A stretch of 60,000 bases of DNA from Owenia fusiformis (Eukaryota; Annelida; Polychaeta; Sabellida; Oweniidae), in NCBI GenBank assembly GCA_903813345.2, contig CAIIXF020000012.1, forward strand, positions 7,155,615 through 7,215,614, written 5' to 3'. Below are positions 46,953 to 58,016 of this stretch, in pieces (the first letter of the stretch is position 1; the number at the start of each line of letters is the position of its first letter). A program made the translations under genes and the position numbers. The notes under the pieces are model-generated. The model was not told where the DNA came from. It saw only the letters and a list, made by a program, of their open reading frames with translations, and did not search any database.

Positions 46953-48168
46953 TCTGATAATGCAAATTTTGCCTTCCTATCTAAAGTAGCCTCACCTCAT
47001 TTTAGATCTTGGCTATACATTAATATTATCAAAAGGTATCGTAATTCAATGATGTACTTTAAGTTTCCTAAAGTATCCCCTAGACCACAATTCTTCATAA
47101 CATAAATCACTTTCATAAGTTACAATGGTCCATTTTTCACGGGATATTATTTTTAGTTTAATTATTTGCAAGGGAGAAAATAAGATTATTTATTTATGTC
47201 ATTAGCTGATTTGTATTTGTTAATAATATTTGCTTAATATTATTAACCTATTGCCATAAGTGTTTGTCATAAGTGTTTTATAAGCAAAGATAAGATTCAG
47301 CCGATTGACATTTACTATTTATGTTCATTCAACTTTTTTATTAGAATAAATAATACAGTAAAAATATGTGTATTTACAATGTACTTGCTATGCATAATGC
47401 CATAGGGTTGACTTATTTTTCAACATATTTGTAAATGTGAATGATGAAGGTCAGAATTCAGACATTTGATCATGGTTTGGTAAACGGTGGTTGGTGTCTG
47501 TAACAAATTCTTACAACTTCCAATAACTTTACAAATACTGTTTAGACCCCGGTTTAGACTGATTTCAATTTTTTTCAAAATCATATACAACTTTTCAGAA
47601 GTTCAAATCTGACTTTAAATTTAAGGATTGACCTTCAATGACCTTTTCAAGGTAAAAAGGTCAAAAATGTATTTTTCAAAAAAGTTTTTTTCAAATCTGA
47701 CTTTAGATTTCACCTCCAATGACCTTCTCAGGGTCGATCAAAAAAGGTCTTTTTTAAATTGCATCAAATTTCACTAATTTTTTCCAAAATCATCTACAAC
47801 ATCTCAGAAATTCAAATCTGACGTAAGATTGAACTAATAATATTGTGAGCAAGTAGGTGGTGACATTTTGTCATGTTAATGCCTTGTTTGTTTGTTGCAT
47901 TTTTTGATACAGTATATGAAGTACAATAATTTTTCAATTGCGATGTGTTATAAATTGAAAGTTTCACCTCATTTAATTAATAAACCATTAGATGGATCCG
48001 ATGAGTGAAAATATGTGGAAAGTGTTTTTATCTTCGCAATATGCTATGAATAATTTAAACTGCAATCTATTTTTACTGGAACTAATCATGTTACACTCTT
48101 AAAAAGGTTTATTGCATTAATTGATCAATAACAAGAATACTTTAATAATGATTCAAACATGACCGTTC
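46953..48168. other. AT-rich intronic sequence between element copies
   Basis: No gene. Includes the interrupted GTCACCACC copy at 47474-47889. Segments near 47580-47690 and 47690-47830 repeat TCAAATCTGACTTTA and TGACCTTCTCA-like words, i.e. a diverged local duplication. Confidence 0.45.
47474..47889 (+). repeat. GTCACCACC element, copy 6, interrupted by about 330 bp
   Basis: The left part ends GTGTCTGTAACAAATTC at about 47510. The element's own continuation, GTAGGTGGTGACATTTTGTC ATGTTAATGCCTTG, resumes at about 47853. The inserted stretch has its own repeated TCAAATCTGAC words. Confidence 0.6.
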
Positions 48169-48360
48169 ACATGGTGGTTCAGTTTTCAAAAATTTCCAGG
48201 GGGGGGTTCACATTTGACAATTTTGGCCCAAATATGGCTAAAATCACTTGAAAAGTGCTCAAAATGGTGAAAACTGCATGATTTTGAAATAATTTTTTTT
48301 GGCCAGGGGGGGGGTTCGCCCGAAACCCTGCGAACCCCCCCCCCCCCTGGCTACGGGCCT
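48169..48360 (-). mobile_element. GGCCCGTAGCCAGG MITE, copy 2, with 8-bp duplication
   Basis: GACCGTTC at 48161-48168 and 48361-48368 flanks it exactly. The right end is CCCTGGCTACGGGCCT; the left inverted end is degraded. Contains G-tract and C-tract arms (48190s and 48300-48350) and GCATGATTTTGAAA. Confidence 0.78.
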
Positions 48361-48733
48361 GACCGTTCTCTAACTGAGTTCCTCAACCAAACAGAGTGTT
48401 GTTGGGCAGAATGTCAGTACAAATGCACTCATCTTTGGTTTGTGCTTTGTATGACATTCTGTCCAACTCATGCTAAACCATCAGACTGCACTATGGTAAT
48501 ATACTCAATAATATTTTGATTTTAGATTGCTTAGTAAGTAGAAATGCATTCTTGTTATGAATTAAAACATAAGCTTCAAGAGAGACAAAAATAAAGTATA
48601 TTCAAGTTGCCAAAGAGTTTTATTAAAAGGAATTTTGAATCAAAATCCTGGACAAAGCATTTAGCATGTATATAAAATATAGTTAAAGGCTCATCTTTGT
48701 GCCCTATACAATTGATAAATTTTATAATTGTAG

Positions 48734-51700
48734 GTACTGCCCATCCTTGGAATCCAAGATAATGCGCTTTAAAGGAAAGACACATCAGGTGTTCCTGGAG
48801 CCAGAAGGTATCTTGATTTATACAATTATGTAATATAATCATATGTAACTATATACACCAATATGGGTGTCAGTTGCCTGTACACCGAACATTGATATAA
48901 TTGATGAATAATATGAAAACTGTAAATAAAATATAAATTCTACTCTTTAAAAGATGGCACTATTGTCTGGATGTAATGTGATAACTTTACCACTAATACA
49001 CAGAGAGACAAAATAATGGTTTGTCCGAAACCAACTTCATTTCAAATATAACCAATTTACATTTGCTTGACTTTCAATAGAAATAGTCAGAACCAGATTT
49101 AAATTAAGATTTAACCTGACTCAGAAGTGATGTATTCTCACAATAGACCAGCACAACCAAATGTATTCCACCAAGAAAGGTGTTACTGTACTCTGTCACA
49201 TCAAGTGGCATAATTATTTCATAGCTCCAAATAACATTCAGTATGTCAATGGCATGCATACAGCATCTTGGATTTCCTAGGTATGATGTTTTCATTGAAA
49301 ATCAAACTGGGAAACGAGTATGATGCTTACAGATCATAATCAAAAACATGTTAACCTTGAAAAAGTATGTTACTGGACCAATACAATATGGCCATTCATA
49401 ATTAATGAACCATGTTTTATTTCTCTAGGGTTTGATAGTGAGGTGGTCTACCCAAATGGCCTTAGCTGTACACTACCTGAAGAGATACAACAAACATTAG
49501 TGAGACAGATTAAAGGATTAGAGAATGCAGTCATTGTTAAGCCAGGTAAGTTAACGTTCTATGAACCAACGCTGAGAGAAAGGCCAAAGTTGAAGCTCTA
49601 GACTCTTCAACTGTACCGTACAGTACCATTTTGGCTACCATAAACTATGGCACTGTACGGTACAGTAGACCAAAATAGTACCCTACAGTACCATTGAAAC
49701 TATACGCCACCATACTCAATATTAAATGTGGTTCGGTACGATATGGTACCATGATTTCAGAGTGCAGATTGGGGCTGTAGAGGTTCACCTTTACATGGGG
49801 TATTCTCCCCTCTTTTGTGTGGCCATGAAATACTATCTAGTATACATGCCAGAGATTTTGTCTCAAGATTATGTTCAGAAAGAAGGAATCCTGTAGGCCT
49901 TTTTTAACTGTATGATTCTCATTACAAAACAAATATAAGGCTTTTAGGCATTGACATGGGCCTACGATGGATTTCAAATATTTGCCAAACGTGAACATTT
50001 CTCATCCAGTTATAGTACATTGTATTAATTATATGGTGATTTACAGGATATGGAGTTGAATATGACTACATGGATCCACGGCAGATAAAACCCACCTTGG
50101 AGACCAAGAAAGTCCAGAGTTTGTACTTCGCTGGACAGATTAATGGCACAACTGGCTATGAAGAAGCTGCGGCACAAGTATGTTTATGGGATTTTTAAGT
50201 TAAAGTTCTATTTGTTTGTATTATTTATACACCTCCAATCTGATCCATGCAGATCCATGTGGTAAACTGTCCTACTTCCATGTGGATTCCTATGCATAAC
50301 ATCCATATAATATGATTGATTTGTTTGAGGATTCCACATTTAATCCATGTGCATCCTTTAGGCATGGATTCCAAGAGGATGTGGCTTGGCTGTGTATACG
50401 TACATGTAGTCCAGATCAGTAGATGTTTAATTCGCCATTTTTGGTATATTTGATACAGTATGAAACAAAACATTACATAATTACATATTTGCTTCCATTA
50501 TATCAACATGTCAAAATGAATTTATAAATCAGGATTCTAGAAAATAAGTAACTTTGTTGGTGAAAAAATATTCCTTGATAATTACACTAAATATTCCCAT
50601 CTCATTCTTGAACTCTTAAGTCCAGAATCCTAAAAATGACAATCTACTCGTACTCTGGGTAGTAACAGTTTAGCCAATGATAATTTTTATTGTCTATAAT
50701 TTCAGGGTATAATTGCTGGTATTAATGCTGCATGTAAAGTCCAGAATAAACCCCCATTTACAATAGGACGTAGTGAAGGCTATATAGGTGAGGTATCTTC
50801 TAAGACTTGCCATCAAAACGCTCCAAAAGCAGGCCATAATACAGAACACTATTTTACAGTTTATACAGCCAATAAGGGTGTCCACTGTATTTGAATTGTA
50901 TAAACTTGTTGTAATTACACAAATGAAATAAAATAAATTGGGGCCAAAAAGATTTTAGCACATCTTGTCTTATCTGTTTCCAAAAATGTATAACATTCAT
51001 TTGAAATAATACACAATTCTGTACCAAATGTACTTTAACTCTAATTGATAAAATCTGAAGTCTGTGAACAAGTATTGTTTTGTTAGGTTAAAACATGCAT
51101 ATGAAGTGTTGTCATTTAATGTTTAGGAGTTCTGATAGATGACCTTACAAGTCAAGGTACCAATGAGCCGTACCGTATGTTTACCAGCAGGGCTGAATTC
51201 AGACTCTCCTTGAGGCCAGATAATGCTGATATAAGACTGACTGGAAAAGGTAAAAACATGAAAACTGAAAAAGCAATTTTTGGGTCACATGGTGAGCTTT
51301 CAGAATCTCCCTTTCATTCATCCTTCTACCCATCCATCCATCCATCCATCCGTCTGTCCGTCCATCCATCCATCCATCCATCCATCCATCCACTACTTGG
51401 TTTCAAATATTAAGCTGTTGTTTTTATACTACTTGTGATATGCTACAACATTTATCATACATGTCTTACCCACTTGTTTTTCAGATGTTTATTATTTTAT
51501 TGATCAGTTAACAATAAAACGATATCTACCTTGCCCTTAATCCAATCCATTCCTTAATTTAATGAGAGTTGAGCAAATGTGCTCTCATTTTCACTTTTCA
51601 TGCCCTTTTCATCCATTATATCATGTTAAGAAGGGAAGAGGTGGACAAGGCGTGGCTTACTACAATGATACATGCCATGCCCCTAGCCAGGAAGGGGGTC

Positions 51701-54700
51701 AGTTTTCAAAAATTTCCAGGGAGGGTTCACATTTGACAATTTTGGCCCAAATATGGCTACAATCACTTGAGAAGTGCTCAAAATGGTGAAAAACTGCATG
51801 ATTTTGAAAGAATTTTTGGCCAAGGGGGGTTGCCCGAACCCTGGGAACCCCCCCCTGGCTACGGGCCTGCATGCCTGGATGTATCTTTATTAGTTGAAAC
51901 TAAAACTACCATATACCTCTAAATAATTATCCAATAAATTTTGAAGTTTGTATTATTCCAGCATATGAAACAGGATGTGTCAGCCAAAAACGATACTCCC
52001 AATACAAAACTATGGAACAAGATCTACGAGAAAATGTGCAGTTATTGAAGGAAGTGCAAAATGATTTATTCACATGGCGTGTAAAAATGAAACGGAGGAC
52101 AAAGAATAATTACAAGCAACAGAGGTATTGATTGGTTGATTTTTAAGTCACCACCGCAAGTCTTGACACATTCTTATGGTTTCTAACTTTTTGTAGACAG
52201 TGTTTAAAGTTGGTGTTCTGGCATTTGGTGGTTTGTGTTTGGCATTCAGCATCTGTAACAAATGACAGGTGGTGACATTTTGCATGTTAATGCATTTTAG
52301 TTTGTTTACAATATTATTGAAACACAAAGTTTGGTCACTGGTTAGAGTAAAATGAAAAATACAATTGTTAAGGTTATTTACTTATTGATACACTATATAA
52401 AATTTGTATATACCTCTATAAGTCTCTCTTATGTTTCAAGTGTTTTTGAGTATCATAATGGATATCAGAACAAAATAATTACATATTTGGAATTGATTAT
52501 GTCACCACCAGAAGTGGTGACATATTGCTATAGTCTCCAACTTTTTTATGGCTGGTGGTCAGCGTGTGTAACAGTCCTCAGCAGTCAGTGCCTGTAACAA
52601 ATAGGAGGTGGTGAAATTTTGCATGTTAAAGCCTTGTTTTTCTTGCAGCGCATATGAACTGTTAGCTGGCACTGAAACTTCCATGAATGACATCATTGAA
52701 GCAGAACCAGAGAAGTTTGGTCACCTCAGAGGGCAGGATAAACTCTGTGAAAGACTCAAGATTGAGGGTAAGGCATGCTCAATACCTCAGTCACATTTGA
52801 TCTAAGGCAACAATATGGTCCATAGCTTCCCAAATTCAAGAGAAATATGCAGCATACATGTAAAATATAAGGATAAGCAGTACTATGTAGATTTTCTATA
52901 AGAATCTTGTTCGTAGAGCAAATGTGACTGAGGCTTACTGTAAGTAACATAATAAGTATTACATATGATGGCCCCATTGCAGAAGGTGAGTACCCCCCAA
53001 AATGTAGAAATCCAGACAGCATCCACTTTGATCCATTGAAAATTTTTCAAAAAAGGAACCAATTAAAAATTCAGTTTTTAGCGCTAACCTTTTCCCTAAT
53101 AGTTAATCCTAACTTTGAGGTAAGACTGAAGGTTTTAAGATTTCCAACTTATTGAATTAAAAGGCCCCAAAACCAAAATTGTTTTCAATTTTTGCCATCT
53201 TACCCATTTCAATGTCTAGGTACTTTACACTTATATCATGAGGGATGTTTCATTTGATAAGCAGAGATCATTATACACAAATTTTAACCCTTATAGGACC
53301 ACTTACAGATTTCACTGTAGATGTAGCCCTACTTCTGTTAAACATATATTGCATTTTGGTTTATTAGGTATATACGGATCCCATGTTGAGGCACAGCGTG
53401 AACAAGTTGAAGAAATTAAAAGAGATGAGAAACTGATCATCCCAGACAACATAGATTATGAAAGGTAAATACATGTATTATATTATACCTCACTCATGTA
53501 TTTCGCTCTATAAGTTTGTTGGATATATGTAGTGTAAACAGGCTCGTAGCCAGGGGGACTTCGAGCGAACCCCACCCCTGGCCGTAATTTCTTTCAAAAT
53601 CATGCAGTTTTTCACCATTCTGACTATTTTTTGAGTGATTTTTGGCCAAATTTGCCAAAGTGACCCCCCCCCCTAGAATTTTTTTTGAAAAGTGAACCCC
53701 CCTTGGAAAATTCTGGCTACGGGCCTGGTAAACGTATAAGTTTGAGATCAGAAATTGTAAAATATTTTAATTGTTCAAACAATTTATTAGATTTTTATTC
53801 ATATTAAATGTTTAATGTCAATTAACATAAATGCCTTAAAAGATGTGATATAAAATATTTTGCCCTCCCATGCCAAACTGGCATAGTGCTGATTTTCAAA
53901 GTAAATAAGATTAAGAAACCTACATACTTCTCCACCAGGGCTATAACTATAAGTTAAAACTCTCGTGTTACTATTTTAACCTCTAGGCTATTTTAAAAAA
54001 CATTACACTTCAAAGTCATAATTTCATTGTTTTTGAGAAGATATTTTAATGAAGGCTCAGATATCTCACTCTAAATGGACATTTGAGGTACAGTTTAACC
54101 TGTGTTAGTGGAACACCTTTGGAACCACAACATAATGTCCATTTGGAAAGTGTTTTACTTATAGAGGTTAATTTTACTTGAAGGTAAAGGGTAACTTGAA
54201 AACTCTTCAACTTAAGGACGTGTTCATCTGACAGATGCATTCCACAGATTCAGTGCAGTATGGTGTGCATTGCCCACCAAATTTTCAGCATTGTTTCTAT
54301 TTTCAGTTTGCACATAAGCAATGAAGCAAAAACAAAGCTGACCTTTGCAAAACCACAGAGTGTAAGTATATACAAATCAGTTGCCAATCCGCATAGTTTT
54401 CTCCTATTGTGTTGTCAGATTCTTTGGAATTTTTTTATTGCTTTTAAAAAATAAAATGAATAAGATTAAATATCATACTGTCATAAAGCTGATTAAAATC
54501 CACAAATTGTAAACCATGACACTAGGTTTATTGGCTTACTGTGTTTGCCATACCATTTTAGAATATTCAAGTGTGATATTACAGTGTTAGTATAAAAATG
54601 AATTGAAATGAGACAATTCCCCACTGAAAATATCAAGTGACTGTAGGGTTAAATGGTTTGGTGTTTTTGATTTCAGATTGCAGCTGCTAGTAGAATACAA

Positions 54701-54772
54701 GGTGTAACACCAGCTGATATAGTACAACTCCTCAAATATTCTAGAACTTATCAAGAAACTGCCAAAACCTAG
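48734..54772 (+). CDS. MTO1: MTO1, mitochondrial tRNA uridine-34 modification enzyme, exons 8-17
   Basis: Continuation of the gene begun at 1166. Exons: 48734-48807, 49429-49545, 50047-50177, 50706-50787, 51127-51249, 51962-52124, 52649-52767, 53368-53464, 54307-54361 and 54677-54772 (TAG at 54770-54772). Exon 8 completes the first GidA signature ([11 protein letters not shown], residues 304-313). Exons 10-11 carry the second, [17 protein letters not shown] (398-414). [20 protein letters not shown] and [15 protein letters not shown] follow. The C-terminal helical GidA-associated domain ends in [20 protein letters not shown]. Total CDS is 1974 nt, 657 aa, normal for the family. AATAAA is at 54966-54971. 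All catalytic-domain signatures are intact, so the gene appears functional. Confidence 0.96.
49609..49705. repeat. Inverted repeat around CTGTACGGTACAG in MTO1 intron 9
   Basis: CTGTACCGTACAGTACCATT TTGG is mirrored by CACTGTACGGTACAGTAG and CCAAAATAGTAC. Several GTACGGTAC/GTACC words make the RNA or DNA strongly foldable. Non-coding. Confidence 0.6.
51327..51392. repeat. CATC/CGTC microsatellite
   Basis: Tetranucleotide array of CATC units with a CGTC/TGTC interruption near 51350, inside MTO1 intron 12. Confidence 0.95.
51676..51869 (-). mobile_element. GGCCCGTAGCCAGG MITE, copy 3, in MTO1 intron 12
   Basis: Ends CATGCCCCTAGCCAGG and CCTGGCTACGGGCCTG are inverted repeats. CATGC flanks both sides (51671-51675, 51870-51874). 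Interior nearly matches copy 2. Confidence 0.8.
52140..52298 (+). repeat. GTCACCACC element, copy 7, near the MTO1 exon 13 donor
   Basis: Begins ATTTTTAAGTCACCACCGCA, 15 bp after the exon 13 donor, and ends GGTGGTGACATTTTGCATGT TAATGC. Together with copy 8 it makes up most of the 524-bp intron 13. Confidence 0.85.
52499..52640 (+). repeat. GTCACCACC element, copy 8, 8 bp from the MTO1 exon 14 acceptor
   Basis: Begins ATGTCACCACCAGAAGTGGT GACA, a self-complementary start, and ends GCATGTTAAAGCCTTGTTTT. Its terminal T-run is the polypyrimidine tract of the exon 14 acceptor (TCTTGCAG). Confidence 0.88.
53539..53727 (+). mobile_element. GGCCCGTAGCCAGG MITE, copy 4, in MTO1 intron 15
   Basis: Ends CAGGCTCGTAGCCAGGGGG and CTGGCTACGGGCCTG with GTAAA on both sides (53534-53538 and 53728-53732). 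Interior ATCATGCAGTTTTTCACCAT is shared with copy 1. Confidence 0.8.
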
Positions 54773-54965
54773 CAAATGAAATGAGCCATAGCAGTTATCA
54801 TTTTGCATATTTTTGCAGCCATTATCTCTTATAATAATGCGGCCCTACATGATGACAGAAAACAAGGATTAGATTGATATACTGAGACTCTGAAGAAGTG
54901 TTCTAAAGACGTTAAAAATATGCCAAACTTAATATCAGATTAGAGTTTTTATCAGTGTGTAAGAA

Positions 54966-54971
54966 AATAAA
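54966..54971 (+). terminator. Probable MTO1 poly(A) signal
   Basis: AATAAA about 195 bp after the MTO1 stop codon and the first canonical hexamer downstream of it. Confidence 0.55.
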
Positions 54972-55368
54972 CATGAAAAGAAACGTTATTGTTTTGATAT
55001 ACTAGTATTTATGGAATTTCTAAAATTCTACATTTGCGTACTACGGTACTAACTAATCTCTTCTTTGACTATACACCCACTGGGTGTTGTGGTACATTTT
55101 CTTGTGTAAAAGCATTATAAATTGCATCATGGGTATTTATTTGGAAGGACTTTAAATTAAAAACCCATGGGTGTCTATCAAGAATGTGGATCTTATAATT
55201 CAAACCAAGGACTCATATTTGCGTCATGGTCACTTGAAAACTGTGAATTTCTCAAAAATGAAAACTGTACATTTATGTACAAATAAATACGAGTAAATAA
55301 ATGAATCGATAATAAATATGAATTGATATTCATGCACTTGCTATTTTATATTCTGCATCATTACCCTA

Positions 55369-56154
55369 CTATCACACCAAACTAGTTCTCACTACGTTCT
55401 CGAAAACGGGCTTCAACTGTGTACGAACGGACTGGACCTACTAAAAACCGTTTGGGATCTATTTACAAACTTCATCGAACGTACTCGAACGGGTAGGTCC
55501 TCTAGAACTTAGAACATGCTCAAAATGTTCTCGTGGTCGTCACGTTCTACAATTAGAACGAGTGACAACGTACTAAGGACGAGTTGGACGTTCTACGAAC
55601 GGAACCGTCGTACTTCAGTCCTACTAGGGACGTTTTAACAACGAGTTGAACTGTCTGAGGACGTGTTGAGAACGAGGTAGAACTAATTGCAAACGGGTTT
55701 AAACTGATTAAGAACGTTTTTAACACTGCTTATGAACGAGATAGCAAAAATATAGCTATCACACCAAACAAGTTGCCACTGCGTTCTTCAAAACTGGTTT
55801 TAAACTGTGTGCGAACGGAATGAACGTAGCTGCAACTTTCTAAGGTCTATTTACGAACTTTATGAACGGGAATGTGATTTTAGAATTTTGAATCGATTCA
55901 AAATTCGATGGCGACCATACCGTTCTGTAATCAGGTCATGTTGACCTTCTAGACTAAGGGACGCGTTCTACGACGTTGCACCCCGACGTGGTGCGACCTG
56001 AACGAACTGCGAACGAGATGGACGTATTGAAGACTGTTTAAGAACGAAGAAGCTAATTATTTCAGACACATTTCCCGACCACAGCCAGATTGAGCCCGTT
56101 TTACGACGTTTTCGTAGGACTGGCAAGAACGGGTAAGAACTAGTTTGGTGTGAT
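55369..56154. repeat. CpG-rich GAACG/CGTTC block: two tandem units bounded by CTATCACACCAAAC
   Basis: The block starts CTATCACACCAAACTAGTTC and ends with the inverse AACTAGTTTGGTGTGATAG, so the whole is bounded by inverted repeats. A second copy of the start sequence occurs at 55756 (CTATCACACCAAACAAGTTG), followed by the same order of words (CACTGCGTTCTTCAAAACTGG, AACTGTGTGCGAACGGA), giving two diverged units of about 390 bp. Words such as GAACG, ACGTTCT and ACGAACGG recur dozens of times in both orientations. No reading frame of note. Probably a non-autonomous element of unknown type. Confidence 0.65.
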
Positions 56155-56275
56155 AGGGGGGTTAGTCATAGTCAAAATAAATATTGTGGCAAGTTGAATA
56201 CCAAATATAAAACACAAGCTGTTCATTGGGCAGTACCAGGCGACGTTAACGGCCGTTACCATCTACTTCAAAATT

Positions 56276-57281
56276 GCAACCGTCTAATTCTGTTTTTAAT
56301 TTTCATCGTAATGTGGCGGATATCAAAACGTCCAGTATGAAATGTCACATGATAGTGTATTTCGTGAAATAAGTATTTGCAAGTTGAAAGTAATTACTCT
56401 ACTCTAGCCACAAGTCCCTGTGACCCCCCCCCCCTATCTCTGTGTGGGATGTGTGTAGTCAAGTAGGGGGGGGGGTCACAGGGTCTAGTAGCTAGCCTAA
56501 TGCTGATTGGTTCATACTTTACGGCGCTAAAAATAAACTCGACGGGCGTGACGTTAACGCCCGTAATTAATCATTTTAACGCCGTAAGTTTACGCCCGTA
56601 AATTTTGTTTGAACGCCCGTAGAATTTACTTCTTCACGGGCGTAATTTACGCCTACACAGGCATAATTTTACGTCTGCACGGGCGTAATTTTACATCTGC
56701 ACGAGCGTAATCAACGCCTACACACCCGTAAACTACACGTGCATTCTTTGGGCGGGTAAGCCAACCATAAGTTTTTTTTGGCAACCGTCTAATTCTGTTT
56801 TTAATTTTCATCGTAATGTGGCGGATAGCAAAACGTCCAGTATGAAATGTCACATGATATTGTATTTCGTGAAATAAGTATTTGCAAGTTGAAAATAATT
56901 ACTCTACTCTAGCTACAAGCCCCTGTGACTCCCCCCTCTACCTCTGTGTGGGATGTGTGTAGTCAAGTAGGGGGGGGGGGGGGTCACAGGGTCTAGTAGC
57001 TAGCCTAATGCTGATTGGTTCATACTTTACAGCGCTAAAAATAAACTCGACGGGCGTGACGTTAACGCCCGTAATTAATCATTTTAACGCCGTAAGTTTA
57101 CGCCCGTAAATTTTGTTTGAACGCCGTAGAATTTACTTCTTCATGGGCGTAATTCACGCCTACACAGGCATAATTTTACGTCTGCACGGGCGTAATTTTA
57201 CATCTGCACGAGCGTAATCAACGCCTACACACCCGTAAACTACACGTGCATTCTTTGGGCGGGTAAGCCAACCATAAGTTT
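56276..57281. repeat. 505-bp tandem duplication dense in TTACGCCCGT/ACGGGCGTAA palindromes
   Basis: Unit A (56276-56780) and unit B (56781-57281) both start GCAACCGTCTAATTCTGTTT and end GGGTAAGCCAACCATAAGTT. They are near-identical, with scattered substitutions. Each has an outer hairpin, CCCTGTGACCCCC and GGGGGTCACAGGG, with C- and G-tracts, and then nine or so copies of ACGCCCGTA or its inverse. The - strand frames at 56653 and 57160 repeat the same peptide and are not supported as genes. Confidence 0.8.
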
Positions 57282-58016
57282 CGGGATTAGAACGGGAGAT
57301 TTGCAATTTCACATAGGTGTCAACGGGAATCATTATACTCATGTTTATTGAATACTATGCTGGCAATTTTGATTTCGATGCACAGTATAATACTTTCTGA
57401 AGAAAATGATACGTGTCATACATGTTTTAGCTCCAAATATTATACAAAACGAGCTTGTTTAAAATATGTATCATAGAAAACCAGCAAGGCATATATAACG
57501 ATCAATGGCATATTACACAATGATGTGTTGTCTAAGTAACGGACTAAGTAAACATTGTAACTGAACGATTGTTTATGTGAAGAGTCTGCACTCTACTATA
57601 CCTTGCATTTGGTGCTCATGAGCAACCCATTTGGCTTATTAGTAATGATTATGTATTTGTTTTTATTTGTCTGTTCCTTATGAATGGTTTATTGGATGGC
57701 GTTAGATGTTCATAAGGTACTTTAAAAAATGTACTTAACAATACAAATAGAGAAACAAAGTATCTTATGCATTTCTAGGTGTTAGGTATAGTAGTGTGTC
57801 CGGGGATAACCGCCTTGTCAGTGCTGTAGTCAAATGATTTTTGCAACCTGTCGCGTGATTCTGCTCAATGATAACATATTATTAAAATAAAAAAGTATAA
57901 ATAAAGATATAAATCCGCTAAATGATAAAGCATCACTATTATAATTTAAAAAAAGTATTTATGCAGTCATAAATTTGAACGACCTTCAAAGGGAAAGCAT
58001 TGATCAACAGTCTAAA
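57282..58016. other. Upstream region of the glycosyltransferase gene
   Basis: No gene or clear repeat. The glycosyltransferase promoter should lie here; I see TATAAA-like words (for example GTATAAATAAAG near 57895) about 120 bp before the ATG, which is only suggestive. Confidence 0.4.

Larger units (their letters stand above)
9064..48733 (+). other. MTO1 intron 7, about 39.7 kb, host to four nested genes
   Basis: The donor AAG|GTAGGT at 9064 and the acceptor TTGTAG at 48731-48733 join phase-2 exons so that the GidA signature [11 protein letters not shown] is restored at the protein level. The intron is more than ten times longer than any other in the gene. It holds a GPCR, a cGAS-like nucleotidyltransferase, a secreted Cys-rich peptide, a CARD-coiled-coil gene and most of the repeats listed here. 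A misassembly cannot be excluded from sequence alone, but the two halves are complementary and in the right order and orientation. Confidence 0.85.

Noticed and set aside
56653-57342. Two similar - strand frames (TYGWLTRPKNARVVYG...)
   Set aside because: The similarity is explained by the 505-bp tandem duplication; they lie in a palindromic non-coding array.
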